Shown here one piece after another: positions 1 to 6,553 of a DNA stretch of 64,000 bases. Source of the DNA: SOIV01 sp964435925 (GTDB taxonomy: Bacteria > Acidobacteriota > Aminicenantia > Aminicenantales > Aminicenantaceae). The stretch is taken from positions 8,984 to 72,983 of the forward strand of contig CAYTBG010000002.1 in NCBI GenBank assembly GCA_964435925.1, in the 5' to 3' direction. How positions within the stretch are numbered: position 1 is the stretch's first letter; each line of letters begins with the position of its first letter. The notes beneath the pieces are model-generated. The model did not search any database. It saw only the letters and a list, made by a program, of their open reading frames with translations, and was not told the DNA's origin. The translations under genes and the position numbers were made by a program.

Positions 1-2
1 TA

Positions 3-131
3 TTTAAAATGTTACCAGCAACGGCTTATTCAATAAAAGTAAGCTACGGACCGTCTCAAGCCAAGTTTTATCTGGAATCCCCCCAAACAGCCAGGAGTAT
101 GCTCCGTAAGTTGGTTAAAATTCAGAAATAA
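3..131 (+). CDS. C-terminal end of an unidentified protein, cut by window edge
   Basis: A reading frame is open from the first bases to TAA at 129-131 and gives 42 residues ending in LRKLVKIQK. The basic tail and the clean stop before an AT-rich gap look like the end of a real gene, but I do not recognise the family. An internal ATG at position 9 could also start a 40-residue peptide, so the evidence for a truncated larger gene is only the open frame to the edge. Confidence 0.35.
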   Translation, partial: FKMLPATAYSIKVSYGPSQAKFYLESPQTARSMLRKLVKIQK

Positions 132-153
132 AAAATTACTCCGATTTTTCCTG

Positions 154-379
154 TGAAGACTATCCTTTCAACCCTTATATCATATATATAATAATTTCAG
201 CACAACTCAGCTGAATTTGACCCAAGAAATCGCGTTTTATTCTAAAATTTGCTTTTTCATTCAGAATATGTAAGAATACAAGAAAATGCGACTTAAATTT
301 CTTTGATTCAGCACAAAAACCCCAATTTCTTTTAAGCTTTTTTTGTGATGTTTTATTTTTTTTTCTAAGGAGATTTATT
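154..379 (+). repeat. Repeated upstream region, copy 1 (second copy at 9455-9669)
   Basis: About 225 bases immediately before the ATG at 380 match, with scattered substitutions and small indels, the bases before the ATG at 9670. Shared landmarks include 'tatcctttcaa', 'cagctgaatttgaccca' and 'ttcagcacaaaaacccc', ending in an AAGGAG ribosome binding site 6-8 bases from each ATG. A small inverted repeat TTCAGC-N8-GCTGAA (196-215) is kept in the other copy as TTCAGT-N8-GCTGAA, which preserves pairing through a G-U pair. The two downstream genes are unrelated, so what was copied or conserved is the leader. Confidence 0.75.
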
Positions 380-442
380 ATGACACAAAAAGTAAAAACA
401 GGAGATACAGTCAAGGTTCATTAGACTGGACGGTTTGAATAA
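380..442 (+). pseudogene. Remnant of an FKBP/SlyD-type peptidyl-prolyl isomerase
   Basis: ATG at 380 follows a good AAGGAG site and encodes MTQKVKTGDTVKVH, then TAG at 422-424, then TGRFE and TAA. FKBP-type prolyl isomerases begin with the strand GDTVxVHYTGRfeDG, so the amber codon sits exactly where the conserved Tyr belongs and the rest of the domain is gone. This is a 5' relic of an FKBP gene that kept its leader and ribosome binding site. TAG is used as an ordinary stop by neighbouring genes, so recoding is unlikely. Confidence 0.6.
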
Positions 443-469
443 GAACTTCATATAAAAAAAAGAACAAAA

Positions 470-931
470 ATGTTTACTTTTAAGAAAATTCTTTGGCCAA
501 CGGATTTTAGTGAGCCATCCTTTGAGGCGCTTAAAACAGCGAAAGAATTAGCCTCGCATTTCTCTTCCGAGCTATATCTTGTTCATGTTATCAGGCCAAT
601 GCCCCCTATTGTAGAAATTCCACGAGATCGGCCAAGCTTCAATGTTTCGTTGTATAGGAAAGAGCTCCGATCTTCCGCAGAAAAGTCACTCCAGGAAGTG
701 ATTAATAAAAAGGTTGGAAAAAGATTAAAAGTGCATGCTTTTGTTGCCAACGGAGATGCAGCTGTTGAAATCAATCGCATTGCCAAAAGGGAACATATTG
801 AACTTATTGTTATTGCAACTCAAGGTACCACTGGCAGGCGGAGTTTCTTTTTCGGGTCGGTTGCAGAGAAGGTGGTACGGATTGCCTCCACTCCTGTACT
901 TACTATTAGATCTCCTCATAAAGAGGAATAA
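470..931 (+). CDS. Universal stress protein (UspA family), copy 1
   Basis: A 153-residue single Usp domain with the family's alpha/beta fold pattern: strand 1 KILWPTDFSEPS with the Asp that contacts nucleotide, central LYLVHVI, ELIVIATQG, and C-terminal VVRIASTPVLTIRS. The nucleotide loop is normally G-x2-G-x9-G-(S/T); here it is GTTGRRSFFFGS, so the spacer after the second Gly is six residues instead of nine, and ATP binding may be altered. Start is the ATG at 470, aligned with the paralogue at 15352. It is followed by the 144-residue unknown gene, and the same pair recurs at 15352-16416. Family assignment is secure; ligand is not. Confidence 0.92.
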   Translation: MFTFKKILWPTDFSEPSFEALKTAKELASHFSSELYLVHVIRPMPPIVEIPRDRPSFNVSLYRKELRSSAEKSLQEVINKKVGKRLKVHAFVANGDAAVEINRIAKREHIELIVIATQGTTGRRSFFFGSVAEKVVRIASTPVLTIRSPHKEE

Positions 932-1097
932 TTAGTTTAGAGATTGGTTAATTAATTATGGAGGATCAGCATATTTTAGGTAACACATTTTATATGGGAA
1001 TCGGTTGCACAATAGGCTGCGATTTTTCGCTTTAGATCTCTAAAAGGCGAAGAAGACTTTTCCCCTATTAATTGAAATATAAGGAGGCTTTAAAAGG

Positions 1098-1532
1098 ATG
1101 AAACGGAAATTTACACCAGCGCAGGTGACAGAGGGTAAGGTAGATTATAGCCTTGAAGAGTTTTTAAGGGATTTATGGGAAGATGTGAAATCTAATATAT
1201 CCAAAGAGGTCCTTAATCGTCTGCCAGAAGGGAAAAAGAGAGACAGAAAATATAATGAAGCGATAAGAGAAGTCTTTAATTTTGTATGTGATATCTGTTA
1301 CTTGGCTGTGGTTGAGAAATCCTACTTGAAATTAGTGCTTAAACAATCTAACGAAGTGGAAAGAAAGCTTATAAAAAAGACAATTAAGGAGAATAAGAGC
1401 AATATTGATATGCTGTATGCTATCTTGAGGATGCATATAGCAAGAGGACTCAAGGAGGGATTGACGAAGAAACAAGCTGTAAAAGCAACAGTTGAATATA
1501 GTAAGGAGTTAATTTCTAAATGGAGAAAGTAG
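1098..1532 (+). CDS. Unknown 144-residue helical protein, copy 1
   Basis: A charged protein predicted to be mostly helical, with no signal peptide or membrane segment and no motif I recognise. It begins MKRKFTPAQVTEGK, has many Lys and Glu, and ends in a helix-rich half (GLTKKQAVKATVEYSKEL). Ribosome binding site AAGGAGG lies upstream. A paralogue at 15982-16416 differs at many positions in the first 66 residues, while the second half is identical in DNA for 231 bases. Pairing with a Usp gene in both places suggests a stress-related partner, by association only. Confidence 0.85.
   Translation: MKRKFTPAQVTEGKVDYSLEEFLRDLWEDVKSNISKEVLNRLPEGKKRDRKYNEAIREVFNFVCDICYLAVVEKSYLKLVLKQSNEVERKLIKKTIKENKSNIDMLYAILRMHIARGLKEGLTKKQAVKATVEYSKELISKWRK
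1294..1524 (+). repeat. Exact 231-base repeat within the 144-residue gene, copy 1
   Basis: By reading both copies base by base, 1294-1524 and 16178-16408 are identical, whereas the flanking parts of the same genes and their upstream Usp genes differ at many positions. The identity starts and stops sharply inside the coding region. That pattern is what recent gene conversion, or a recent recombination tract between two direct repeats, would leave. Confidence 0.9.
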
Positions 1533-1589
1533 GAATATAGGTTTAAAAAACAAAGGATAAAACCTAAGCAAATTATAAAAGAAAATAAA

Positions 1590-1700
1590 ATGAAAAATAT
1601 ATTACGAAAGATGGGGATAGTGATAATGGCTTTAGTTATTGGGGCAACAATTGTGATGATAGTGGGAACGGTAGTGATAATATGGGTAGTGACGGGATAA
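1590..1700 (+). CDS. Possible tiny single-pass membrane peptide
   Basis: ATG at 1590 opens 36 residues: a short basic start (MKNILRKMG) followed by an almost uninterrupted hydrophobic stretch (IVIMALVIGATIVMIV and on), stop TAA at 1698. The shape is a one-span membrane microprotein. There is no convincing ribosome binding site and the second Usp module has no counterpart, so this could be chance. It lies 19 bases before the BamD-like gene. Confidence 0.35.
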   Translation: MKNILRKMGIVIMALVIGATIVMIVGTVVIIWVVTG

Positions 1701-1719
1701 AGAGGAGGAGCTCAAGAAT

Positions 1720-2502
1720 ATGATGAAAAAATATGTACATGCTCTTACCATTTCTCTCCTCTGTCTTATAATTAGTTTTGGCTGTGGGAAAAAGACAACA
1801 GAAATTTCACCAGAAATTGCTTCCTCCGATGAAGCCCTCTTTAAGCTTGGAGAGAAATTTATTAAGAAAGATCCCGAAAAAGCTCGTCTATATTTAAGGC
1901 AAGTCATTGATTCCTTTCCTAAGAGCTTTTATGCTCAGCAGGCCAAATTGGCCATTGCTGATTCATATTACCGAAAGAGAGACGAAGGAAGTATGATACT
2001 GGCTGCATCTGAATACAGGGAGTTTATATCCCTCTTTCCCTATAGTCCTTCTGCACCCCTTGCTCAGCATCAAATTGGCATGACTTTCTATAGAAAAGTC
2101 CTGAAGCCTGGGAGGGATCAGACAAAAACAAAACAGGCCCTTGCAGAATTTAAAAAAGTGGTTACTAATTATCCATTGAGTGAAGAAGCAAAATCTGCCC
2201 AGGAAAAAATATTAGACTGCGAAGATAGATTGGCAGAACACACTCTCCAAATAGGAGTCCATTATTACAGAATAAAAGCGTATAACGCAGCCATAAGCAG
2301 GCTAACAGAGATCCTGACCACCTTCCCTAATTTTTCAAAAATGGATAGAGTCTATTACTATTTAGGTAATTCTTATTATAAAGCGACATTGGTCGAGCAG
2401 AGTATCCCCTATTTCACCAAACTGATAACTGATTTTCCTCAAAGCAAATTAGCAAAAAAAGCTACAGCCAGGCTTGAGGAAATAGAAACTAAAAAAAAGT
2501 AG
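1720..2502 (+). CDS. bamD: BamD-like TPR outer-membrane lipoprotein
   Basis: A 260-residue protein with a lipoprotein signal (hydrophobic core LTISLLCLII, then SFG followed by Cys22) and repeated tetratricopeptide-like units. Diagnostic pieces are KARLYLRQVIDSFPKS, AASEYREFISLFPYSP and AISRLTEILTTFPNF, the FP turn typical of BamD/ComL. BamD is the essential lipoprotein of the beta-barrel assembly machine and sits on the periplasmic face of the outer membrane. Size fits BamD (about 245 residues). Other BamD-like TPR lipoproteins (YbgF, YfgL context) are possible because no bam neighbours are present. Ribosome binding site GAGGAGG is at about 1702-1709. Confidence 0.7.
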   Translation: MMKKYVHALTISLLCLIISFGCGKKTTEISPEIASSDEALFKLGEKFIKKDPEKARLYLRQVIDSFPKSFYAQQAKLAIADSYYRKRDEGSMILAASEYREFISLFPYSPSAPLAQHQIGMTFYRKVLKPGRDQTKTKQALAEFKKVVTNYPLSEEAKSAQEKILDCEDRLAEHTLQIGVHYYRIKAYNAAISRLTEILTTFPNFSKMDRVYYYLGNSYYKATLVEQSIPYFTKLITDFPQSKLAKKATARLEEIETKKK

Positions 2503-2511
2503 TTTGAATAA

Positions 2512-2802
2512 AGGCTTGTTTACTATCTAGACAGAGGAGCCCTAAATGTAGGGAACGAAGATAGTGGTTCTGGAATAATTTGGTTTCATAAGTACTCAGA
2601 ACCAAACCCTCAGCCAGACGAGGTATTTGACCAAGAATCATACATGGGAGCTCTTGGATATAGGATTCCCTCCATCGCCGCAAATAGTGTCCGTCACATT
2701 GAATTTATTCGAAAGGCGGTCAGAGGGAACGAAGAGCACAATGAATGCGAACTAGTGAAAAACGGAAAGATTCTTATTGGTTTTGAGTTTCCAGAACATT
2801 GA
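2512..2802 (+). pseudogene. Open frame without a start codon, likely 5'-truncated gene
   Basis: After an in-frame TAA at 2509 the frame stays open for 96 codons to TGA at 2800-2802 without an ATG until 2644. The peptide looks protein-like (GIIWFHKYSEPNPQPDEVF, then MGALGYRIPS) rather than random, so I read it as a gene that has lost its 5' end or start. A 52-residue product from ATG 2644 is conceivable but lacks a ribosome binding site. I do not recognise the family. The following 260 bases to 3064 hold only a short hairpin (GCGTCTC/GAGACGC at 3001-3021) and no convincing gene. Confidence 0.35.
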
Positions 2803-3064
2803 TGATGGCCGTACAATTGAGAAGCTAGTTGACATTTCTTTTATTTGGGTTAATAGATTCCGGATATGTTTATGACTTCGGTTTTAATACTAAAGCGAAA
2901 TGGGATTAAAGATATGCTTGAAATGGAAAGAGGCGAGTGGAAGCAAAAGATCCTAAAGCCTTGGCTTCCCCTGATTGAAAAAGACAGCAGAGCGCGATTA
3001 GCGTCTCATTGGGAGAGACGCTTTAGATTTATAAATTTCTCATTAAAAAAATAAGGAGGCTAAA

Positions 3065-3619
3065 ATGAAAAAATCGTTGCTTCAATTTACTACGATTATT
3101 CCTCTGACTATTCTTCTCTGTTTTGCCTTTAGCTGTCAAAAGCAGGCTGAAAAGGCAGAACTTGAAGAGATGAAAGCCCAGGCAGAGGTTAAGGAGCAAA
3201 ATAAGGCTATTGTAAATCGTATGTATGAAGCGTGGGGCAAAGGAGATTTTGAGGCTTATAAGGAGGTGGTAGCTCCTGAGTATGTTTGGTACTTGCCATC
3301 AAGAAGTACCAAACCCATGTCCCGAGAAGAAACAATAGAATTTGAAAAGATGCTTCATAATGCTTTTCCTGATATTACTTACAGGATTGAAGAATTAATT
3401 GCTGTAGAGGACAGAGTTATATCCAGGTTTATAGCGAGAGGCACTCACGAAGGAGAATTTCAAGGAATTCCTGCGACTGGGAATAAAATTGAAGTTAGTG
3501 GGATTATGATGACCCGCATTGAAAATGGAAAAATTGTAGAGGATAAGGAAGAACTTGACCAGTTGGGTATGATGATGCAACTCGGCATGGAGCTTAAGCC
3601 GAAGGAGGCCGAAATATAA
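3065..3619 (+). CDS. SnoaL/NTF2-like lipoprotein
   Basis: A 184-residue protein with a lipoprotein signal ending at Cys24 (CFAFSC), a short Lys/Glu linker and an NTF2-like fold of the SnoaL ester-cyclase type: NKAIVNRMYEAWGKGDFEA, then VAPEYVWYLP, FPDITYRIEELIAVEDRV, the FQGIPATGNKIEVSGI core strand and RIENGKIVEDKEELDQLGMM. These pieces match the usual SnoaL-like order (helical start, cone-shaped sheet, final W/E-D strand). Family members are polyketide cyclases or uncharacterised small-ligand binders, so substrate is unknown. AAGGAGG precedes the ATG. It is likely anchored to the inner or outer membrane facing the periplasm. Confidence 0.8.
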   Translation: MKKSLLQFTTIIPLTILLCFAFSCQKQAEKAELEEMKAQAEVKEQNKAIVNRMYEAWGKGDFEAYKEVVAPEYVWYLPSRSTKPMSREETIEFEKMLHNAFPDITYRIEELIAVEDRVISRFIARGTHEGEFQGIPATGNKIEVSGIMMTRIENGKIVEDKEELDQLGMMMQLGMELKPKEAEI

Positions 3620-3674
3620 GTCGTTTAATCTGCCTTTTCATAGTGATTGAGTCGATAGCTTAGCGTTTTTCCCG

Positions 3675-3814
3675 GCTGTCGCCTGATTAAAAATGAGGCG
3701 GCGAATAAAAAAACGATGTCTCACCAGTTCTTGGTTCCCGTAACCATGTGGATCCTACCTTGCTGAGGTTTGGCACCGTTCCTCAGCTGTCGCCTGAAAA
3801 AAAGGATGTGAGAC
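3675..3814 (+). ncRNA. Candidate structured leader RNA before the 3859 gene
   Basis: Two nested structures are visible. A closing stem GTCTCAC (3718-3724) pairs with GTGAGAC (3808-3814) and encloses a strong hairpin GCTGAGG (3762-3768)/CCTCAGC (3781-3787) plus a weak GGTT/AACC hairpin. Just upstream, GTCGCCT (3678-3684) pairs with AGGCGGC (3696-3702). The sequence GCTGTCGCCTGA occurs at both 3675-3686 and 3786-3797, so AGGCGGC could pair with either copy and switch the fold. The structure ends 44 bases before the next start codon, a riboswitch-like position. I cannot match it to a named class; resemblance to SAM-I is only superficial. Confidence 0.4.
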
Positions 3815-3858
3815 GATGAGTATTTCAAAAACTCGAGGGCTTCTTTAAGGAGGCAAGA

Positions 3859-4509
3859 ATGAAAAAAAAAGGATATAAAATTATCTTGGTCACCATAGGG
3901 GCTATTATAGGGGCCTTCATCCTGCTCATTGTCCTCATAAACATATTTGTCCCCGAAGAGGAGTTGCAAAAATCCGCCCAAGCCAGAGCCGAAAGAAAAA
4001 AAGCGACAATTGAAGAGGGGGCCAAGCAAGAGGCATTGAAAGCCGAAATAGAAAGAAAAAAAATAGCACCTGAAGAAATGGCCAGACAAGAAGCACTAAA
4101 AGCTGAAGAAATGGCCAAGAAAGAGACAGCGAAAGTCGAAGACTCGATTAAAAAAATCTTCGAGGCTAAAAAAGCTGGCGATAGCGGAGTAGTTTCCATT
4201 CGGTATGCCAAGCCCAATTGCACAGTCCATTATGACCTTTTTCCCCTTGGACTGTTCAAATATGAGGATGAGCTGGGCATGAAGCTAATGCCAAAAATAA
4301 AAAAACTCTACCAAAAGCACGCGGAAATAGAAAATGTTATTATTTTAATTAGAGGACCTTTTCAAGATAGGTATGGAAATATGACCTGGGAACCTGTAGT
4401 CTCCTTTGAATTCCCAAGGGACGTCCTCAATCAGATCAATTGGAGTCGTTTTTTTAATAAGGATTTATTGAAAGTCGCTGAAAATGTAGCGTGGCATAGA
4501 AGGTCATAA
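3859..4509 (+). CDS. Membrane-anchored coiled-coil protein of unknown function
   Basis: A 216-residue protein with a short basic N terminus, one membrane helix (IILVTIGAIIGAFILLIV), then about 75 residues of Ala/Glu/Lys-rich repeats (ARAERKKATIEEGAKQEALK and similar) predicted to be a coiled coil, and a compact C-terminal domain from about residue 110 (VVSIRYAKPNCTVHYDLFPL...). The C-terminal part is not familiar to me. The ATG follows AAGGAGG, and the gene is preceded by the candidate structured RNA. The arrangement suggests a periplasmic or cytoplasmic domain held off the membrane by a helical stalk. Confidence 0.75.
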   Translation: MKKKGYKIILVTIGAIIGAFILLIVLINIFVPEEELQKSAQARAERKKATIEEGAKQEALKAEIERKKIAPEEMARQEALKAEEMAKKETAKVEDSIKKIFEAKKAGDSGVVSIRYAKPNCTVHYDLFPLGLFKYEDELGMKLMPKIKKLYQKHAEIENVIILIRGPFQDRYGNMTWEPVVSFEFPRDVLNQINWSRFFNKDLLKVAENVAWHRRS

Positions 4510-4519
4510 AGGACTAAAA

Positions 4520-4807
4520 ATGAACGAGAGAGAAATTATGGGAAAGAACCTGCGGACGCACGGGCAAGCCAAAGGGCTGAGGCAAAAGGACTTGGCGACA
4601 AGGGTCGGGCTGTCAGTGGATGCTGTCTCAAAAATTGAACTGGGAAAGCAGGAGAACATCAGCATAAAATACCTGGTCTCGATCTGCCAGGAATTGGACA
4701 TCGGCATTGAGGAGTTATTTTTGGAGAATCCCAGGAGTCTAAAAATCGAGCTGGTCATTTCCAATAAAACGTTGAGCCTTGAAGAGAATTTGCCGAGGCC
4801 TTCTTGA
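4520..4807 (+). CDS. XRE-family helix-turn-helix regulator
   Basis: A 95-residue protein with a Cro/C1-type helix-turn-helix: LRQKDLATRVGLSVDAVSK is the recognition region, followed by IELGKQENISIKYLVSI, the usual fourth and fifth helices. A short C-terminal tail follows. Such proteins are DNA-binding repressors of phages, plasmids, toxin-antitoxin loci or mobile elements. Ribosome binding site AAAGGA sits before the ATG, ten bases after the previous stop. It opens a run of very small, tightly spaced genes to 6541, consistent with regulation of a small integrated element. Confidence 0.88.
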   Translation: MNEREIMGKNLRTHGQAKGLRQKDLATRVGLSVDAVSKIELGKQENISIKYLVSICQELDIGIEELFLENPRSLKIELVISNKTLSLEENLPRPS

Positions 4808-4925
4808 GTTTATAAATTAAGGCCCTAGCGATCCATATATTTGTCTTTGTCATTGACCAGTTCGGGGGAAACCGGATCTGCTGGGGCCTTCCCTTATTAA
4901 ATAAAAAATAATGCTGAGGATTTAG

Positions 4926-5111
4926 ATGAAAGTTTATTGTTCGGAATGTTTTAGGCCGATAGATACGAAAAGAAACAATGTCGGTCGCGATAACAGGCTT
5001 GTCATATGTCCGGACTGCACCCAAAATCTCTGTGCCACAGTACCGAAGGATAAAATCCTGCAGAAGTTGCCGAACGGGAATTTCAAGCGAAGGAAAAGGA
5101 ATAGAAGATGA
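4926..5111 (+). CDS. Small zinc-knuckle protein
   Basis: A 61-residue protein with two Cys pairs, YCSEC near the N terminus and ICPDC in the middle, giving CxxC-x(20-30)-CxxC, the ligand set of a treble-clef or ribbon zinc site. The C terminus is very basic (NFKRRKRNRR), as in small nucleic-acid binders of phages. The stop overlaps the start of the next frame (ATGA at 5108-5111), a coupling typical of phage operons. Function is not known. Confidence 0.7.
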   Translation: MKVYCSECFRPIDTKRNNVGRDNRLVICPDCTQNLCATVPKDKILQKLPNGNFKRRKRNRR

Positions 5112-5344
5112 GAATAGCCAGAATTTTTCCGACAAGAACGAGCACGAGTCCCACAGACCAAGATATTTACTTTGGCGGGTCCGAGCTTTTCATGCCTGAA
5201 TATGATGGGGTCTATATCTCCGTATTAAAATGGATGAATTCAGGCGGCAAAAAAAGGGTGTCCCATCATACCTCTCGTTTTGGTTCATCTATTCTAGCCG
5301 GTTCTGGCACTCTCCGGCTTTGCCGCCTTCTTAAATTTTCATAG
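5108..5344 (+). pseudogene. N-terminal remnant of a phage-associated radical-SAM protein
   Basis: The first 40 residues (MRIARIFPTRTSTSPTDQD, then YFGGSELFMPEYD and VYISV) follow the pattern I know from the N terminus of phage-linked radical-SAM proteins, which continue with VTFTWD, a GGPA segment and a CxxxCxxC cluster. Here similarity stops after ISV and an unrelated tail follows to a stop at 5342-5344, with no iron-sulfur Cys triad. I read it as a 3'-deleted remnant. The family match is from memory and should be treated as tentative. Confidence 0.4.
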
Positions 5345-5359
5345 AAAGGATGTGGATAA

Positions 5360-5497
5360 TTGCCTAAAAAGACATGGCAAAAGATATGGCCGGATACCGT
5401 CAAGCTCAATCCGACAGATCACTTTTTCAAACCCACAAAACAGGAATTGAAAAGTAAAGACGGCTTGATTTTTCTGGAATTTATAGAAAGCGCATAA
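5360..5497 (+). CDS. Putative tiny phage-like gene with TTG start
   Basis: TTG at 5360 follows an AAAGGA sequence nine bases upstream and opens 45 codons (starting LPKKTWQKIWPDTVK) to TAA at 5495. The peptide is rich in Lys, Trp and aromatic residues and not low-complexity. It lies in line with other small genes on the same strand. No family recognised; could be a remnant of the element's deleted genes. Confidence 0.35.
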   Translation: MPKKTWQKIWPDTVKLNPTDHFFKPTKQELKSKDGLIFLEFIESA

Positions 5498-5501
5498 GCG
5501 G

Positions 5502-5642
5502 ATAAAATTTAGCTTAGAGACAATCGGAATCCTGTGGAGCTTTATAAAATTTTTGAGAGCAAACGGCTATTATATCGTCAACAAAAATACTGTTTTCCGG
5601 GTGCCATTTTCACATCTAGTCGATCAAAGCGAACTGAAATGA
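5502..5642 (+). pseudogene. Small frame with ATA where a start is expected
   Basis: The frame reads KFSLETIGILWSFIKFLRA then NGYYIVNKNTVFRVPFSHL to TGA at 5640-5642, a protein-like sequence of about 46 codons that begins at ATA (5502-5504) rather than ATG. Either the start has mutated (ATG to ATA), or ATA is used as a rare start, or the 5' end was lost. The next gene starts at 5647, directly after. No family recognised. Confidence 0.3.
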
Positions 5643-5646
5643 TGCG

Positions 5647-5910
5647 ATGAACAAAAAAGACACAGAGAAAAAGCTGGAATACTTAGAAGTATTTAGAAAA
5701 AAAATCATCCTGTGGGAAGCTGATAACGAAATTCACCAGGATCAATCGTGTGTTTTGAAAGGCTGGATTAACACTCTTATTAAATGTCTGGAATTATTCT
5801 CTGTGCTATTTGAATTTTATCCTAAGAAGCTCATGGAGAAGAAAGGGAAGGAAATCGACAACAACTTGTCTGATTTAGAAAAAGTCATAGAGGATTCAAA
5901 AGGGAGCTGA
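5647..5910 (+). CDS. Small charged protein of unknown function
   Basis: An 87-residue protein, largely helical by composition, beginning MNKKDTEKKLEYLEVFRKK and containing an amphipathic central part (LIKCLELFSVLFEFYPKKL). It starts five bases after the previous stop and ends five bases before the next ATG, so it is probably co-translated in a phage-like small-gene run. No recognised motif. Confidence 0.6.
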   Translation: MNKKDTEKKLEYLEVFRKKIILWEADNEIHQDQSCVLKGWINTLIKCLELFSVLFEFYPKKLMEKKGKEIDNNLSDLEKVIEDSKGS

Positions 5911-5914
5911 GAAA

Positions 5915-6154
5915 ATGAGCGTTTACGAGTTAAGAAAAAACGATCTGGAGAAGATAATATTCGACATCTCCGAATTCAAAGGCAAGGACTATATTAACAT
6001 CCGGTTGTGGGTCCGGGACGGGCCTTTGATAAAGGAGTGGAGGCCGACAGCAAAGGGACTTTTTATTTCATTGGAGCTGGCCTCAGAATTCATGGAAGGC
6101 ATGGGTCTTATATTCAAGCCCATCGAAAAAAGAAAAGAGAAGGAGCATAAGTAA
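5915..6154 (+). CDS. PC4/YdbC-like single-stranded DNA-binding domain protein
   Basis: The 79 residues fit the transcriptional coactivator PC4 C-terminal domain, known in bacteria as YdbC-like: IIFDISEFKGKDYINIRLWV corresponds to the core 'vsvseykGkxyvdIRxwy', EWRPTAKGLFISLEL to 'ewxPtkKGixlplex', followed by the helix ASEFMEGM. PC4-like proteins dimerise and bind single-stranded or melted DNA. Bacterial and phage copies are linked to transcription, replication or repair. Ribosome binding site GGGAG precedes the ATG by a short gap. Assigned by motif pattern only, without a search. Confidence 0.7.
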   Translation: MSVYELRKNDLEKIIFDISEFKGKDYINIRLWVRDGPLIKEWRPTAKGLFISLELASEFMEGMGLIFKPIEKRKEKEHK

Positions 6155-6158
6155 AGAA

Positions 6159-6413
6159 ATGAAGGCAAGGCCCAGTAAGAAAACAATTGAGGACCTCGAG
6201 ATTCCCGGACTCCCTGGTCGTGGGGGACTCGTCCTCGGACTGCTCAGAAATCTTATGCCCGGACTGAAGATCACTCAGAAAAAGCGGTATTCCTGGATTC
6301 AGGCTTTCAAGAGAATGGGGCCGGCGGAGATCAGCAGGATTATCTATCTCAGCTCGGACGAGAAGCGCTGCAGGAGAGCTATCGAGAAGGCCGTTAAAGT
6401 AATGGAAAAATAA
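6159..6413 (+). CDS. Small basic protein of unknown function
   Basis: An 84-residue, Lys/Arg-rich protein with a glycine-proline rich segment (EIPGLPGRGGLVLGLLRNLM) and a helical C-terminal half (ISRIIYLSSDEKRCRRAIEK). It follows the PC4-like gene by four bases and likely belongs to the same transcript. Composition suggests nucleic-acid contact, but no family is recognised. Confidence 0.55.
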   Translation: MKARPSKKTIEDLEIPGLPGRGGLVLGLLRNLMPGLKITQKKRYSWIQAFKRMGPAEISRIIYLSSDEKRCRRAIEKAVKVMEK

Positions 6414-6433
6414 AGGAAGTGGATCAGGAGAAA

Positions 6434-6541
6434 ATGTTGACATTTGTTGACATCGAGAAAGAAAATTCTGCTGTGTCACCTAATAGGGTATTTATGTCGC
6501 GCCTCAAAACAGAACCCAGTTGGGATAACGCCCAAAAATAA
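6434..6541 (+). CDS. Possible 35-residue peptide gene
   Basis: ATG at 6434 sits four bases after AGGAG and opens 35 codons (MLTFVDIEKENSAVSP and on) to TAA at 6539-6541. It is the last small frame of the run and ends 12 bases before the symporter start. The good ribosome binding site is the main support. It may instead be the 5' stub of a longer lost gene. Confidence 0.35.
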   Translation: MLTFVDIEKENSAVSPNRVFMSRLKTEPSWDNAQK

Positions 6542-6553
6542 ATAAAGATTCCT

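Noticed and set aside
2866..3054. Sixty-two-residue frame
   Set aside because: No ribosome binding site, no protein-like pattern, and it contains the hairpin at 3001-3021.
3718..3814. SAM-I riboswitch
   Set aside because: Outer stem and GGCACC...TTCC resemble it loosely, but the invariant core (AGGGA, GGCAACC and the pseudoknot partners) cannot be lined up.
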